Part shown: positions 32,361 through 40,564 of the stretch, piece by piece | Position numbering within the stretch: the stretch's first letter is position 1 | Layout of the letters: the number at the start of each line of letters is the position of its first letter | NCBI GenBank assembly: GCA_937877545.1 | Contig: CALFJE010000139.1 | Span: 1-47,765, forward strand | From: an uncultured Selenomonadales bacterium | GTDB lineage: Bacteria; Bacillota; Negativicutes; Selenomonadales; Selenomonadaceae | DNA: 47,765 nucleotides | Direction: 5' to 3' | Notes under the pieces: generated by a model | Database searches by the model: none | Told to the model about the DNA's origin: nothing | What the model saw: only the letters and a program-made list of their open reading frames with translations | Program-made: the position numbers and the translations under genes

Positions 32361-32438
32361 GACTCTGTAGCTCAGTTGGATTAGAGTATTTGACTACGAA
32401 TCAAAGGGTCGGGGGTTCAAGTCCCTCCAGGGTCACCA
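32361..32438 (+). tRNA. tRNA-Arg(ACG)
   Basis: Acceptor GACTCTG/CAGGGTC with one G-U pair, anticodon stem TTTGA/TCAAA with loop CTACGAA (ACG), normal TTCAAGT T-loop and encoded CCA. A34 is expected to be converted to inosine by TadA. Confidence 0.93.
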
Positions 32439-32441
32439 GCC

Positions 32442-32526
32442 GGGTAGGTAGCGAAGTGGCTAAACGCGGCGGACTGTAAATCCGCTCCCCTTGGGTACGA
32501 TGGTTCGAATCCATCCCTGCCCACCA
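32442..32526 (+). tRNA. tRNA-Tyr(GTA)
   Basis: An 85-base class II tRNA: acceptor GGGTAGG/CCTGCCC, anticodon loop CTGTAAA (GTA), long variable arm (CTCCCCTTGGG region) and encoded CCA. Last gene of the cluster. Confidence 0.95.
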
Positions 32527-32538
32527 TATTGAAAACTC

Positions 32539-32565
32539 AAGTGTCGTCTTCGGGCGGCACTTTTG
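32539..32565 (+). terminator. Terminator of tRNA cluster
   Basis: AAGTGTCG pairs with CGGCACTT (one G-U pair) across an 8-base loop, followed by a short T run, 12 bases after tRNA-Tyr. Confidence 0.75.
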
Positions 32566-32610
32566 CTTTACGCTTAACGTCGAGTAACGGCTCCGCTCTT
32601 GCAAAACAAA

Positions 32611-32641
32611 AGACTGCCGAACGTTTCAAGTCCGACAGCCT
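32611..32641 (-). terminator. Terminator after two-gene hypothetical operon
   Basis: Minus-strand 12-bp stem (32630-32641 with 32611-32622, three G-U pairs) and a 7-base loop, followed by TTTTGTTTTG, 34 bases after the stop at 32676. Confidence 0.85.
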
Positions 32642-32675
32642 TTTTAATTTTACGCGGCAGAGTCACCGCTTAAGT

Positions 32676-33383
32676 TCATTCGACTGCAGAGGTTCCGTTG
32701 AGTTCGTTGGCGCGATTATCGAAGCGGCTCATAATTTCGTTGTAGGTCTGCTTGGAAATGTCGGGCATGTTGTCCTGTCCCGTCATCTTATTCCACGCCA
32801 TGCCCGCTTGCTTGAAGCCCTCCTCGACAGCCGCACGCATTTGCGAAAGTTTTTCGGGGTCGTTGCCCGCTATCGCCGACGCCAAATCAAATACGCGGGT
32901 GGATACTGCGTCAACCGACCAGGCTCCGCCGGGCGCAATGGCTTTAGCCGCGTCTTCGGGATTGGTAGCCACTTCCGGCAGGACAAAGCGCGACGCGTCA
33001 ATCTGCGTGCCGCCGAAGTTCAATATCCCCGTGCCCTCGCTGAGCCAGCCCGTAAGTTTGTCGTTATGCTCCAGCAAAGATTGAATCATCACGTTGAGCC
33101 ACGTCTGCTGTTGCGTCTCCAAATCCTCTTTGAGTGCGCTGACTTGCTCGGCGGACAAGCCCTTAGTCTTTGCGCCCTCGTCCTCGACCGACAACTCCGC
33201 CGTTTGCTTGGGGGCTTGCTGAGCTTGCTTAGCCGCGTCCGAAATGTCCAGCTCGAACGCCGCTCCGACTTTTGCAGAATCGTCTTGAGCTTGAGCCTGC
33301 GCGGGTGCCTTAGACGCGTTGGCGGCTTGCGCGGCGTATTGCGCGAAACCTTGCGTTACTCTCGCCATCTTGCTTACATCCAT
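32676..33383 (-). CDS. Hypothetical protein resembling DUF5610
   Basis: A 235-residue cytoplasmic-looking protein with no signal peptide or membrane segment. The start is ATG 33383 with AAAGGAGG upstream. The first 100 residues are Ala/Gln-rich and low complexity. The C-terminal half holds WSVDAVSTRVFDLASAIAG, then PEKLSQMRAAVEEGFKQAG and PDISKQTYNEIMSRFD. From memory this resembles the DUF5610 region, sometimes misnamed hydrogenase-4 component G, but I cannot confirm it. The preceding gene on the same strand is 45 bases upstream and shares the promoter at 33969-33997. In related bacteria such proteins can be linked to flagellar or cell-surface functions; nothing here decides the role. Confidence 0.7.
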   Translation of the reverse strand: MDVSKMARVTQGFAQYAAQAANASKAPAQAQAQDDSAKVGAAFELDISDAAKQAQQAPKQTAELSVEDEGAKTKGLSAEQVSALKEDLETQQQTWLNVMIQSLLEHNDKLTGWLSEGTGILNFGGTQIDASRFVLPEVATNPEDAAKAIAPGGAWSVDAVSTRVFDLASAIAGNDPEKLSQMRAAVEEGFKQAGMAWNKMTGQDNMPDISKQTYNEIMSRFDNRANELNGTSAVE

Positions 33384-33428
33384 GTTAAAAACCTCCTTTG
33401 AATTGAACGCTGTCACAAAATCTGCGGC

Positions 33429-33908
33429 TTACAGCATCAGCAACATTTCCCATTCCAAACTTTGCGTCGGCTTTAACTCTGTTGCCGGCGAACCGTCGGG
33501 CTTGGGCGGCGCGGTGTAGTCGGGGACAACCGTCATGTGCGGCTTGCGCTTGATTTGCTCGACGATTCGTGCGCCCTCGTAGGTCGTTATCATTACCGAG
33601 CCGTCGGGCAGGAGCCGCTTAATCGTCTCTTGCTCCGTGATTGTCGTCGACGTGCCGCTGTCGCGATTGGCGTTGCCCGAATCCTCATCGATTTTGACGG
33701 TGCCCGTAAGCTCCTCGTGCATGTCGCTTATCGCGTCAAGTTGCTCCCGAACCGCCGCTTGCGCTTTAACGTCCGCCTTGACGTTGGCTATCTTCTCCGC
33801 AAGTATCTTTGAGTACTCCGAAGCCGCCGCCGAGCCTCTGATGTATTTTGACTGCGCGGCATTACCTCCCGTGCCCGCCGCAGGTTTTGTGACTTCCCAA
33901 ATTCCCAT
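33429..33908 (-). CDS. Hypothetical protein
   Basis: A 159-residue soluble protein without recognisable family. The start is ATG 33908 with AAAGGAG ten bases upstream (a longer frame to 33941 lacks a ribosome site). A helical, Ala/Lys-rich N-terminal half (SEYSKILAEKIANVKADVKA) is followed by an acidic/Thr stretch, a small beta-like segment (LLPDGSVMITTYEGARIVEQ) and a proline-rich tail ending SLEWEMLLML. First gene of a two-gene unit. Such layouts (helical core, low-complexity tail) can be seen in flagellar accessory proteins, but no specific match is claimed. Confidence 0.7.
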   Translation of the reverse strand: MGIWEVTKPAAGTGGNAAQSKYIRGSAAASEYSKILAEKIANVKADVKAQAAVREQLDAISDMHEELTGTVKIDEDSGNANRDSGTSTTITEQETIKRLLPDGSVMITTYEGARIVEQIKRKPHMTVVPDYTAPPKPDGSPATELKPTQSLEWEMLLML

Positions 33909-33968
33909 TTTACTCACGCTCCTTTTAAGAATTATCGGCATTTCGAGCGCGTTGCTAAAATTTTTCTA

Positions 33969-33997
33969 TTTATATCATGCGTGGCGGAGGTTGTCAA
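33969..33997 (-). promoter_or_regulatory. Promoter for two-gene hypothetical operon
   Basis: Minus strand: perfect TTGACA (33992-33997), 17-base spacer, TATAAA (33969-33974), 61 bases before the ATG at 33908. It abuts the pseudogene start on the other strand. Confidence 0.78.
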
Positions 33998-34000
33998 TTT

Positions 34001-35037
34001 ATAGAAGTGTTTCGTCGCCGTGTTTGTTGCTGTGTTCTTCTTGGGCGCACAAATCGCCTCTGCCGCTCCCCCAATCGACTGGAGCAAAGTCAAACGCATA
34101 AGCAATCCAACCGAACTTGGTCCGTACGTCGAAAGCCAAAAAAGAGCGGGAGAAACTACTATTCCTGTGATTCTCAACGGCGTAAATGTTACTGGTCAAG
34201 ATTTTATTACATTATGCCCATCGTCCATTGTCAGTTGGCAAGAAGTTGCCAACGACGGGCAAAATACACGAATGATTTATACGCTTATGGACTATCCCGG
34301 CACGAAGGTCGCCAATGCTTACCTGCGCGGCGACACAACCTGGCTCAACGCCGAAGAAAAACGACTTTACGACGAGGCAGTTAAAATCGTCAACGAGGCG
34401 AAGAAACGAAACGATAATGAATCGTTCGGATTACCTCACGGGCGACATGAGCAATCAGCCGCATTTCGTCACGGCATATGGAGTTCTCATTGAAGGCAAG
34501 GCGAATTGCCAAGGCTACGCGGACGCCTTTTATATGCTTGGTCGAATGCTTAACTGGAGCGTAGGCAAAATGGTCGGTGAAGCTGGCGGCGAAGGTCATA
34601 TCTGGAATACAATAACTTTTGACGACGGTAATACCTTTTGTGTTGATGTAACTTGGGGAGACCATGGCTTCGGAAATCTTAACTCTTACATTTATTTCAA
34701 CGCTCCCATTGAGATTATGCAAGAAACTCATAAGTGGGATTGGTCTTTGGCTCCGGCAAATCTTCAACCGAGCGTCGATGATTGTTATTCGTATTGTTAC
34801 CTTGGCAGCCATCTTGCGCGGGCAAATAACGTGGAAGCGGAGTTGAAACTTATTGCTCAAAAACTCAAGGAAAGAAACGGTTGGTTCTCCATTATTGTGC
34901 CGTTCGACGGTAAATATGCCGACGATAAAGTTATGCAACCCGCGATGCAAAAAGTCACTAATGAAAGCGGCAAGAGGTTTGTTTATGCTTATTGGCAACG
35001 TGGAAAATACATGTTCATTCATACGCGCACATATTGA
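34001..35037 (+). pseudogene. Broken transglutaminase-like gene
   Basis: Paralogue of the intact gene at 27874-28692. The start looks damaged: GGAGG, ten bases, then ATAGAAG (34001-34007), where ATGAAG is expected; the inserted A creates TAG. The signal peptide and first domain then run in one frame (YPGTKVANAYLRG) to about 34440. The catalytic half runs in another frame from about 34415 (GKANCQGYADAFYMLGR, GEGHIWNTI, CVDVTWGD). About 20-30 residues expected between the halves are missing, so a deletion caused the shift. The catalytic Cys, His and Asp are still encoded, and a C-terminal extension of about 90 residues is not in the intact copy. A GTG at 34020 could start a truncated first half. 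Two sequencing errors are a less likely explanation, given the missing codons. Confidence 0.8.
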
Positions 35038-35072
35038 AATTCTACCAACAAATTTTATCCTCTGTTTGCGAA

Positions 35073-35101
35073 TTGCGGCGGGGGATTTTTTTTGCTATCA
35101 T
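35073..35101 (+). promoter_or_regulatory. Possible promoter for fhs
   Basis: TTGCGG (35073-35078), 17-base spacer, TATCAT (35096-35101), 26 bases before the ATG. Moderate match; no THF riboswitch can be recognised in the short leader. Confidence 0.5.
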
Positions 35102-35127
35102 GACGAAAAACTTTTGGAGGCGATAAC

Positions 35128-36795
35128 ATGTTGAGCGACGTGGAAATAGCGCAAGCCGCGCAGATTGAAAAGATAACGGCGGCGGCGAACAAGCTCGGTT
35201 TGACGGAAGACGATTTGGAGTTTTACGGCAAGTTCAAGGCGAAAATTTCTGCCGATGTGTGGAAACGTATCAAAGACAATCCGAACGGCAAGCTGATTCT
35301 TGTCACTGCGATAACTCCTACTCCCGCAGGTGAAGGCAAAACGACGACCTCAATCGGATTGGCGGACGCGTTCGCAAGATTGGGCAGGAAAATTTGTGTG
35401 GCGTTGCGTGAACCCAGCCTCGGACCTTGCTTTGGGATAAAGGGCGGCGCGGCGGGCGGCGGCTACGCGCAAGTCGTGCCCATGGAGGATATAAATCTGC
35501 ACTTCACGGGCGACTTTCACGCGATAACGACGGCGCATAATTTGCTGGCGGCGGTGCTGGATAATCACCTGCAACAAGGCAACGAACTCAAAATCGACGT
35601 GCGGCGCGTGGTGTGGAAGAGAGTTTTGGACTTGAACGACCGCGCCCTCCGCAATGTTATCGTAGGCTTGGGCGGCAAGGTCAACGGCGTGCCACGCGAA
35701 TCGGGATTCGACATAACCGTTGCCTCGGAGATGATGGCGATTCTCTGCCTCGCGACGGACTTTGCCGACTTGAAGGCGCGGCTCGGCAAAATCGTCGTGG
35801 CATACACGGTCGACGGGGAAATTGTCACGGCGGACGATTTGAACGTTACAGGCTCGCTGGCGTTGCTACTTAAGGACGCGATAAAACCCAACCTCGTTCA
35901 AACGTTGGAGGGGACGCCCGCGCTGATTCACGGCGGACCTTTCGCGAACATAGCGCACGGTTGCAATTCGGTCACGGCTACGCGATACGCGCTCAAGTTG
36001 GCGGACGTTGTTGTCACGGAGGCGGGCTTCGGTGCAGACCTCGGCGCGGAGAAATTTTTGGACATCAAGTGTCGCATGAGCGGCTTGCGTCCCGACGCTG
36101 TGGTTATCGTCGCCACGATTCGCGCCCTTAAAATGCACGGCGGCGTTGCCAAAGCCAATCTTGCAGAGCCGAACGTCGAGGCGGTCGAGCGCGGGCTTGC
36201 CAATCTGGAAAAGCATATCGAAAACGTTCAAGGCTTCGGACTGCCGGCGGTGGTCGCGCTCAACGACTTCCCGACGGATACGGCTGAAGAGATTGCGGCG
36301 GTGGAGAAAATCTGCGCGGGTAGGGACGTCAGGTTTGCGCGGTCGAAAGTTTTTGCCGAGGGCGGCGCGGGCGGCATTGAGCTTGCGCGTGCGGTCGAGG
36401 ACAGCTTCAACGACGCTAAAGATTTCCGATTCACCTACGCCGACGACGCGGGCATTGCCGAAAAAATTTTGGCGGTGGCGCAGAAAATTTACGGCGCGGA
36501 CGGCGTTGACTACACGAACAAAGCTAAGAAGCAACTTGCGGAGATTGAACGGCTCGGCTTCGGGCGGCTCCCGATTTGTATCGCAAAGACGCAGTACTCC
36601 TTGAGCGACGACGCCGCCAAACTCGGTCGCCCAAAAAATTTCAACGTGACGGTGCGCGAACTTAAGATTAGCGCGGGCGCGGGCTTTATCGTGGTGCTTG
36701 CCGGCGATATTATGACGATGCCGGGGCTTCCGAAACGTCCCGCCGCCGAGAAAATCGACATCACGCCCGAAGGCGTTATCAGCGGACTGTTTTGA
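35128..36795 (+). CDS. fhs: Formate-tetrahydrofolate ligase
   Basis: ATP-dependent ligase that joins formate to tetrahydrofolate, giving 10-formyl-THF for purine and formyl-Met synthesis and C1 metabolism. It has 555 residues, the standard length. The N-terminal P-loop-type motif TPTPAGEGKTTT is at residues 63-74, followed by REPSLGPCFGIKGGAAGGGYAQ (quoted in part: SLGPCFGIKGGAAGGG) and FTGDFHAITTAHNLL, which are near-invariant in Fhs. GFDITVASEMMA and HGGPFANIAHGCNS are also intact. The start is ATG 35128 with GGAGG upstream. It is monocistronic, with its own promoter and a good terminator. FolD and other folate genes are not nearby. Confidence 0.97.
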   Translation: MLSDVEIAQAAQIEKITAAANKLGLTEDDLEFYGKFKAKISADVWKRIKDNPNGKLILVTAITPTPAGEGKTTTSIGLADAFARLGRKICVALREPSLGPCFGIKGGAAGGGYAQVVPMEDINLHFTGDFHAITTAHNLLAAVLDNHLQQGNELKIDVRRVVWKRVLDLNDRALRNVIVGLGGKVNGVPRESGFDITVASEMMAILCLATDFADLKARLGKIVVAYTVDGEIVTADDLNVTGSLALLLKDAIKPNLVQTLEGTPALIHGGPFANIAHGCNSVTATRYALKLADVVVTEAGFGADLGAEKFLDIKCRMSGLRPDAVVIVATIRALKMHGGVAKANLAEPNVEAVERGLANLEKHIENVQGFGLPAVVALNDFPTDTAEEIAAVEKICAGRDVRFARSKVFAEGGAGGIELARAVEDSFNDAKDFRFTYADDAGIAEKILAVAQKIYGADGVDYTNKAKKQLAEIERLGFGRLPICIAKTQYSLSDDAAKLGRPKNFNVTVRELKISAGAGFIVVLAGDIMTMPGLPKRPAAEKIDITPEGVISGLF

Positions 36796-36808
36796 GGAAT
36801 TGCAACTT

Positions 36809-36838
36809 TGCGCTTGAAAAATTCGGGCGCATTTTTTT
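36809..36838 (+). terminator. Terminator after fhs
   Basis: A 10-bp stem (36809-36818 with 36822-36831, two G-U pairs) and a 3-base loop, followed by seven T. It immediately precedes the ribosome site of the next gene. Confidence 0.88.
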
Positions 36839-36853
36839 ATGGAGGGCCGGGGC

Positions 36854-37261
36854 ATGCCGAGGAAATTTTTAGCGGTTGCGCTGTGGCTAATCGGGAGCAT
36901 ATTGTTTACGGCTCAAGCCTCCGCGCAGATTCAAACTTACGAGGGCGTCGGCGAATATTGGTTGGAACGCGGCGATACACTCGACTACGCCAAAAAAAAG
37001 GCAACTGCACTCGCCGAACGTGACGCTTTGGAACAAGTCTACATTTACGTCAGCTCCGATTCGACGTTGCGCAACTCCGACTTGAACAAGGACGAGATTA
37101 TCACGATTGCGGCGGGCTTGATTTACGTGACAGGTAAAAAATTTTCCGTGAGCAAGGCGGACGGGAATTTTGTCGTCAGGGCGACGGTTAACGCCGAGAT
37201 TGATATTGCGGCAGTCGTCGAGGCGGTCGAGCGCGAAAAGCAGAGTCGGCTTCAACATTAA
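36854..37261 (+). CDS. Secreted FlgT-N-like domain protein
   Basis: A 135-residue exported protein. The start is ATG 36854 with GGAGG eight bases upstream (an in-frame ATG at 36839 overlaps that site). Residues 1-27 are a signal peptide ending ASAQ. The mature part is one domain: GVGEYWLERGDTLDYAKKKA, a helix rich in Ala/Glu, then VYVTGKKFSVSK-like strands and VVRATVNAEIDI. The same domain opens the next gene's product. The arrangement (VGEY..., repeated alanine helix, final xxxATVxAxID strand) resembles the N-terminal domain of flagellar FlgT and LPP20-type outer-membrane proteins; this is by pattern only. It lies 16 bases before the TPR gene and is probably cotranscribed with it. Confidence 0.75.
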   Translation: MPRKFLAVALWLIGSILFTAQASAQIQTYEGVGEYWLERGDTLDYAKKKATALAERDALEQVYIYVSSDSTLRNSDLNKDEIITIAAGLIYVTGKKFSVSKADGNFVVRATVNAEIDIAAVVEAVEREKQSRLQH

Positions 37262-37277
37262 GGCGGAGGCGGTAACC

Positions 37278-39167
37278 ATGAAAAAATTTTGGGCGATAAT
37301 GGCGGCGATGCTGATTTTGTTGCCGGCGACGGCGGCGGGCGCGGCGATAAAAATTTACACGGGCACGGGCGAATACTTAATGAGCGATTTCGAGGACATC
37401 GACGTAGCGCGGGAACGCGCCAAGGCTCGTGCGGAGGACTCTGCGCGGGAACAGGCGGGCGTTTACCTGCAAGCTTTTTCCAAGAGCGAAAACTCCCGTC
37501 TGACCGTCGACGAAATTTCCGCCATAACCAATAACATCACCGAGCTTGTCGGCGAAGTCGATTACGCGGAGAATTTTCATCAGGTGACGACTCAATCGAC
37601 GGCGGTCATCATAACCGCGACGCTCCAAGCCAAAATCGATACCGACGGCATCACAGCTTACCTCAAGCGCGACGAGGAGGAACGCGCAAAAATTCTTGAA
37701 CGCAACGAACGCTTGAAGCGGGAAGCCGCCGAAAATGCCGGCAAGGTAGAGGACTTGAAACGCCGCTACGCCAAGACCGATTCGCAAGCCGAGCGCGATA
37801 AAATACGTGCTGAGTTGGCGACGCTGGACAAAGATTTTATGGCGATTCAGAAGTTGCGCGAGGCGAACAAGCTTTATTACAAGAGCGATTATCGCGGGGC
37901 TTTGGAGCTTTACAATCAGGCGTTGGCGTTCAATCCGAATTACGCGCAGGCTTACAACAATCGCGCCGCCGTTTACGACGCCTTGAAAAATTACGACGCC
38001 GCCCTTGCCGACTATTCCAAAGCGATTGAGTTGGAGCCGAAGGATTCTATGCTTTACAACAATCGCGCCGCCTCCTACAAATACGCCAAGGACTTCAACG
38101 CGGCTCTTGCCGACTTCAACAAGGCTTTGGAGCTTGACCCGAAAAACATTTCGGCTCGCAACGGGCGCGGCACGATTTACGCCGACCTTAAAAATTACGA
38201 CGCCGCCCTTGCCGACTACAAAGCCGCCCTCAAGCTCGACCCGAAAAATTCTGCGCCGCTTAACAATATCGGGCAGGCTTACATGAACTTGAAGGATTAC
38301 AAGCAGGCGTTGAAGTACCTCAACAAGGCGATTGACGCCGACCCGCAAAATCCGAATGCGTATAACAATCGCGGCTATCTTTATGCCGAAACGGGCGATG
38401 CGCAACGGGCTTTGGCGGATTACAACAAGGCTTTGGAGCTGGAGCCGGATAACGTCGCCGTTCTGAACAATCGCGGGACTTTGTTCGTCAACTTGAATGA
38501 GTACGACAAGGCTCTGTTCGATTATTCGCAAGCCGCCGCCCTCGAACCCGACTCGGCGTCCACCTACAACAATCTCGGCTTCCTCTACTACTCGACGGGC
38601 AACACTCGTTTGGCGGTAAGGAATTTCAGCAAGGCTATTGAACTCGACCCGACCAACGCCGCGGCTTACAATAATCTCGGTTTCATTTACAACGACCTGG
38701 GCGAATATCAACAGGCAATTAACGACTTCACCAAGGCGATTGATTTGGGCATGACCGACGACAATTCTTACAGCGGGCGCGGTTTGGCTTATTCCAATTT
38801 GGAGCAGTACGACGCCGCCCTTGCCGATTATGACAAAGCCGTCGCGATTGATCCGAGCGATTCGCTGAATTTTTTCGGGCGCGGGCTGGTTTATCACGGC
38901 ATGAAGGATTACGAGAGCGCGATAGCGGATTTTACCCGTGCGATTGAGCTTGACCCGACGGTCGCCTCAATGTATTTGAGTCGCGGCTTGGATTACATTT
39001 TGTTGCAAAAAAATGAGGCGGCTCTTGCCGATTACGACAAAGCCGTTGAGTTGGATCCGACTAATGCCGACGCCTACAGGGGACGCGCCATTTGTCACAG
39101 GCGGCTCGGCAACGAAGCTCAAGCTCAAGCCGATATGCAAAAAGTCAAGGAGTTGACGGGCAAATAA
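37278..39167 (+). CDS. Secreted FlgT-N-like/TPR protein
   Basis: A 629-residue exported protein from ATG 37278 (GGAGGCGG upstream). Residues 1-23 are a signal peptide (FWAIMAAMLILLPATAAGA). Residues about 25-135 are the same domain as in the preceding gene (YTGTGEYLMSDFEDIDVAR; TATLQAKIDTDG). A charged coiled-coil segment of about 65 residues follows. From about residue 195 to the end there are about 13 tandem TPR motifs of 34 residues (YNNRAAVY, ALADYSKAIELEPK type). TPR arrays bind other proteins, so it is probably a periplasmic or outer-membrane scaffold. A degenerate relative follows directly. The repeats are strongly conserved in codons, which makes recombination likely. Confidence 0.85.
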   Translation: MKKFWAIMAAMLILLPATAAGAAIKIYTGTGEYLMSDFEDIDVARERAKARAEDSAREQAGVYLQAFSKSENSRLTVDEISAITNNITELVGEVDYAENFHQVTTQSTAVIITATLQAKIDTDGITAYLKRDEEERAKILERNERLKREAAENAGKVEDLKRRYAKTDSQAERDKIRAELATLDKDFMAIQKLREANKLYYKSDYRGALELYNQALAFNPNYAQAYNNRAAVYDALKNYDAALADYSKAIELEPKDSMLYNNRAASYKYAKDFNAALADFNKALELDPKNISARNGRGTIYADLKNYDAALADYKAALKLDPKNSAPLNNIGQAYMNLKDYKQALKYLNKAIDADPQNPNAYNNRGYLYAETGDAQRALADYNKALELEPDNVAVLNNRGTLFVNLNEYDKALFDYSQAAALEPDSASTYNNLGFLYYSTGNTRLAVRNFSKAIELDPTNAAAYNNLGFIYNDLGEYQQAINDFTKAIDLGMTDDNSYSGRGLAYSNLEQYDAALADYDKAVAIDPSDSLNFFGRGLVYHGMKDYESAIADFTRAIELDPTVASMYLSRGLDYILLQKNEAALADYDKAVELDPTNADAYRGRAICHRRLGNEAQAQADMQKVKELTGK

Positions 39168-39179
39168 CGGAGGGCGGCA

Positions 39180-40490
39180 ATGTCGACTATGACGAAAGTC
39201 ACGCCGGTAACGCGGAGAGTGCCGACTTCGCCAAAACAATTCCTACCTCACGGACGACGCCCTCCAATACGCCAAAGATAAGGCTTTACGCTTTTGATAG
39301 CGATTCACAAGGTGCAAGTCAAATGCCGAATTGATACCGACGGCGTGAATCATTGGCTCAAGCTCGAACAGAAAAATCGCAAGGCTCTGATTCCGCGAAC
39401 CAAAACGGAAAACCGCTTGACTGCCGAGGACAGAACCAAGATTGAGACTTTGCGGAAAAGCTTTGCCGAGGCGACGACTCAAGTTGCCAAGGATAAGATT
39501 CTTGCGGAATTCGATAAGCTCAATAAAAATTATCCGGCGTTGCAAAAGTAAAAGGAGGACAATGCGCACTTCAACTTGAAAAATTACGACGCCGCGCTTA
39601 AGATTGAACCGAATGACGAATATGCGCTAAACAATCGCGCCCTTGCCTATTTTTGTCTGCGTAAGTACGACCCTGCATTTGCTGACTTCAACAAAGCTCT
39701 TGCGCTCAAGCCGAATCAGGCGTTCACTTACAGCAACCGCAGTTTGGTTTACTTTGCCATGAATGATTTTCAAAAGGCGATTGACGACTGCAACGCGGCT
39801 TTGGCTATAAATCCGAGCGTGGCGATGGCGTATAACAATCGCGCTCTTGCCCTTGCCTTCATGAAAAATTTCCGTGAAGTGTTGGCGGACTTCAACAAGG
39901 CGACGGAATTGCTCCCGAATTACGCCGAGCCTCACTTTGGACATGGTATGGTTTATGCCATGTCGGGCAATATTTCTCAAGCGGCGGACGAATTCAACGC
40001 TGCCATTGAGCTCGACCCTTTTTCTGCCTGAGCATATTTCGGACGCAACTTAATATTTGTTCATTCGGGCAATAGCAGGCTCCGGAAGATGCCGTGAAAG
40101 CCGTTAAGCTTGCCCCTTACCTTCCCAACGGTTATCTTATGCGAGGGCTTGTTTTCTATTACATGAAAACCTGCGATAAAGCCCTTGCCGACTGCAACAA
40201 GGCAATTCAGACCGACCCGTATGAATTTGGACGCCGCGCTTATCGATTACAACAAAGCTCTCGAACTCAATCCGAACGACTGCGACGGTTATTTTCAGCG
40301 CGGCGAGGTTCATTACGCTCTCAACGACTTCAACGCGGCGGCGGTTCAAGATTATACCGAAACTTTGAGGCTTTCTCAGAACTTTGCCTTTACGTATCAT
40401 TGACGCGGCATGGCTTACAAAAATTCGGACGAGGCTACAAAGGCGCAAGCCGACTTCGCCAAGTCCAAGGAGCCGTGTTTTAAGAATTGA
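39180..40490 (+). pseudogene. Decayed FlgT-N-like/TPR gene
   Basis: A third member of the family, broken into several frames. A GGAGGG site and ATG (39180) remain, but the signal peptide is gone and the frame stops within 35 codons. A fragment near 39240-39300 (YLTDDALQYAKDKAL) matches the first domain. 39294-39551 encodes the IDTDG strand and coiled coil. 39576-40031 encodes four to five intact TPR motifs. 40094-40390 holds more TPRs split by another frameshift, then a stop (40402) inside the final repeat. Fragments such as 39576-40031 could still be translated, but no ribosome site supports that. It ends about 30 bases before the recO-side terminator. Confidence 0.82.
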
Positions 40491-40517
40491 ATCGCAACCC
40501 TTGACGGCTCGGCAACG

Positions 40518-40564
40518 CAAAAAAAATCGGGGCATTGCATGATTCGCAGTGTCCCGATAATTTT
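40518..40564. terminator. Terminator after recO operon
   Basis: Imperfect stem ATCGGGG...CCCGAT (40526-40558), with an A run on the left and a T run on the right, able to act on both strands. It lies just after the recO stop codon (minus) and after the TPR pseudogene (plus). Confidence 0.75.

Larger units (their letters stand above)
31988..32475 (+). repeat. Tandem 244-bp duplication inside tRNA cluster
   Basis: 31988-32231 and 32232-32475 are two copies of the same unit at a fixed 244-bp offset: a 39-base spacer, tRNA-Met, tRNA-Arg and the 5' part of tRNA-Tyr. The first copy ends inside tRNA-Tyr at the junction. Substitutions fall mainly at functional positions of the first copy. Confidence 0.92.

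Noticed and set aside
31816..32604. Minus-strand ORFs over the tRNA cluster (e.g. with QRGSNSLPQPWQG text)
   Set aside because: Typical false ORFs read antisense through tRNA genes.
35038..35127. THF riboswitch before fhs
   Set aside because: Only 90 bases are available, with no recognisable pseudoknot/hairpin arrangement.
37377..38897. Minus-strand ORF of 506 codons opposite the TPR gene
   Set aside because: Long only because TPR repeats have few antisense stops; composition is not protein-like and the plus strand has clear TPR motifs and a signal peptide.
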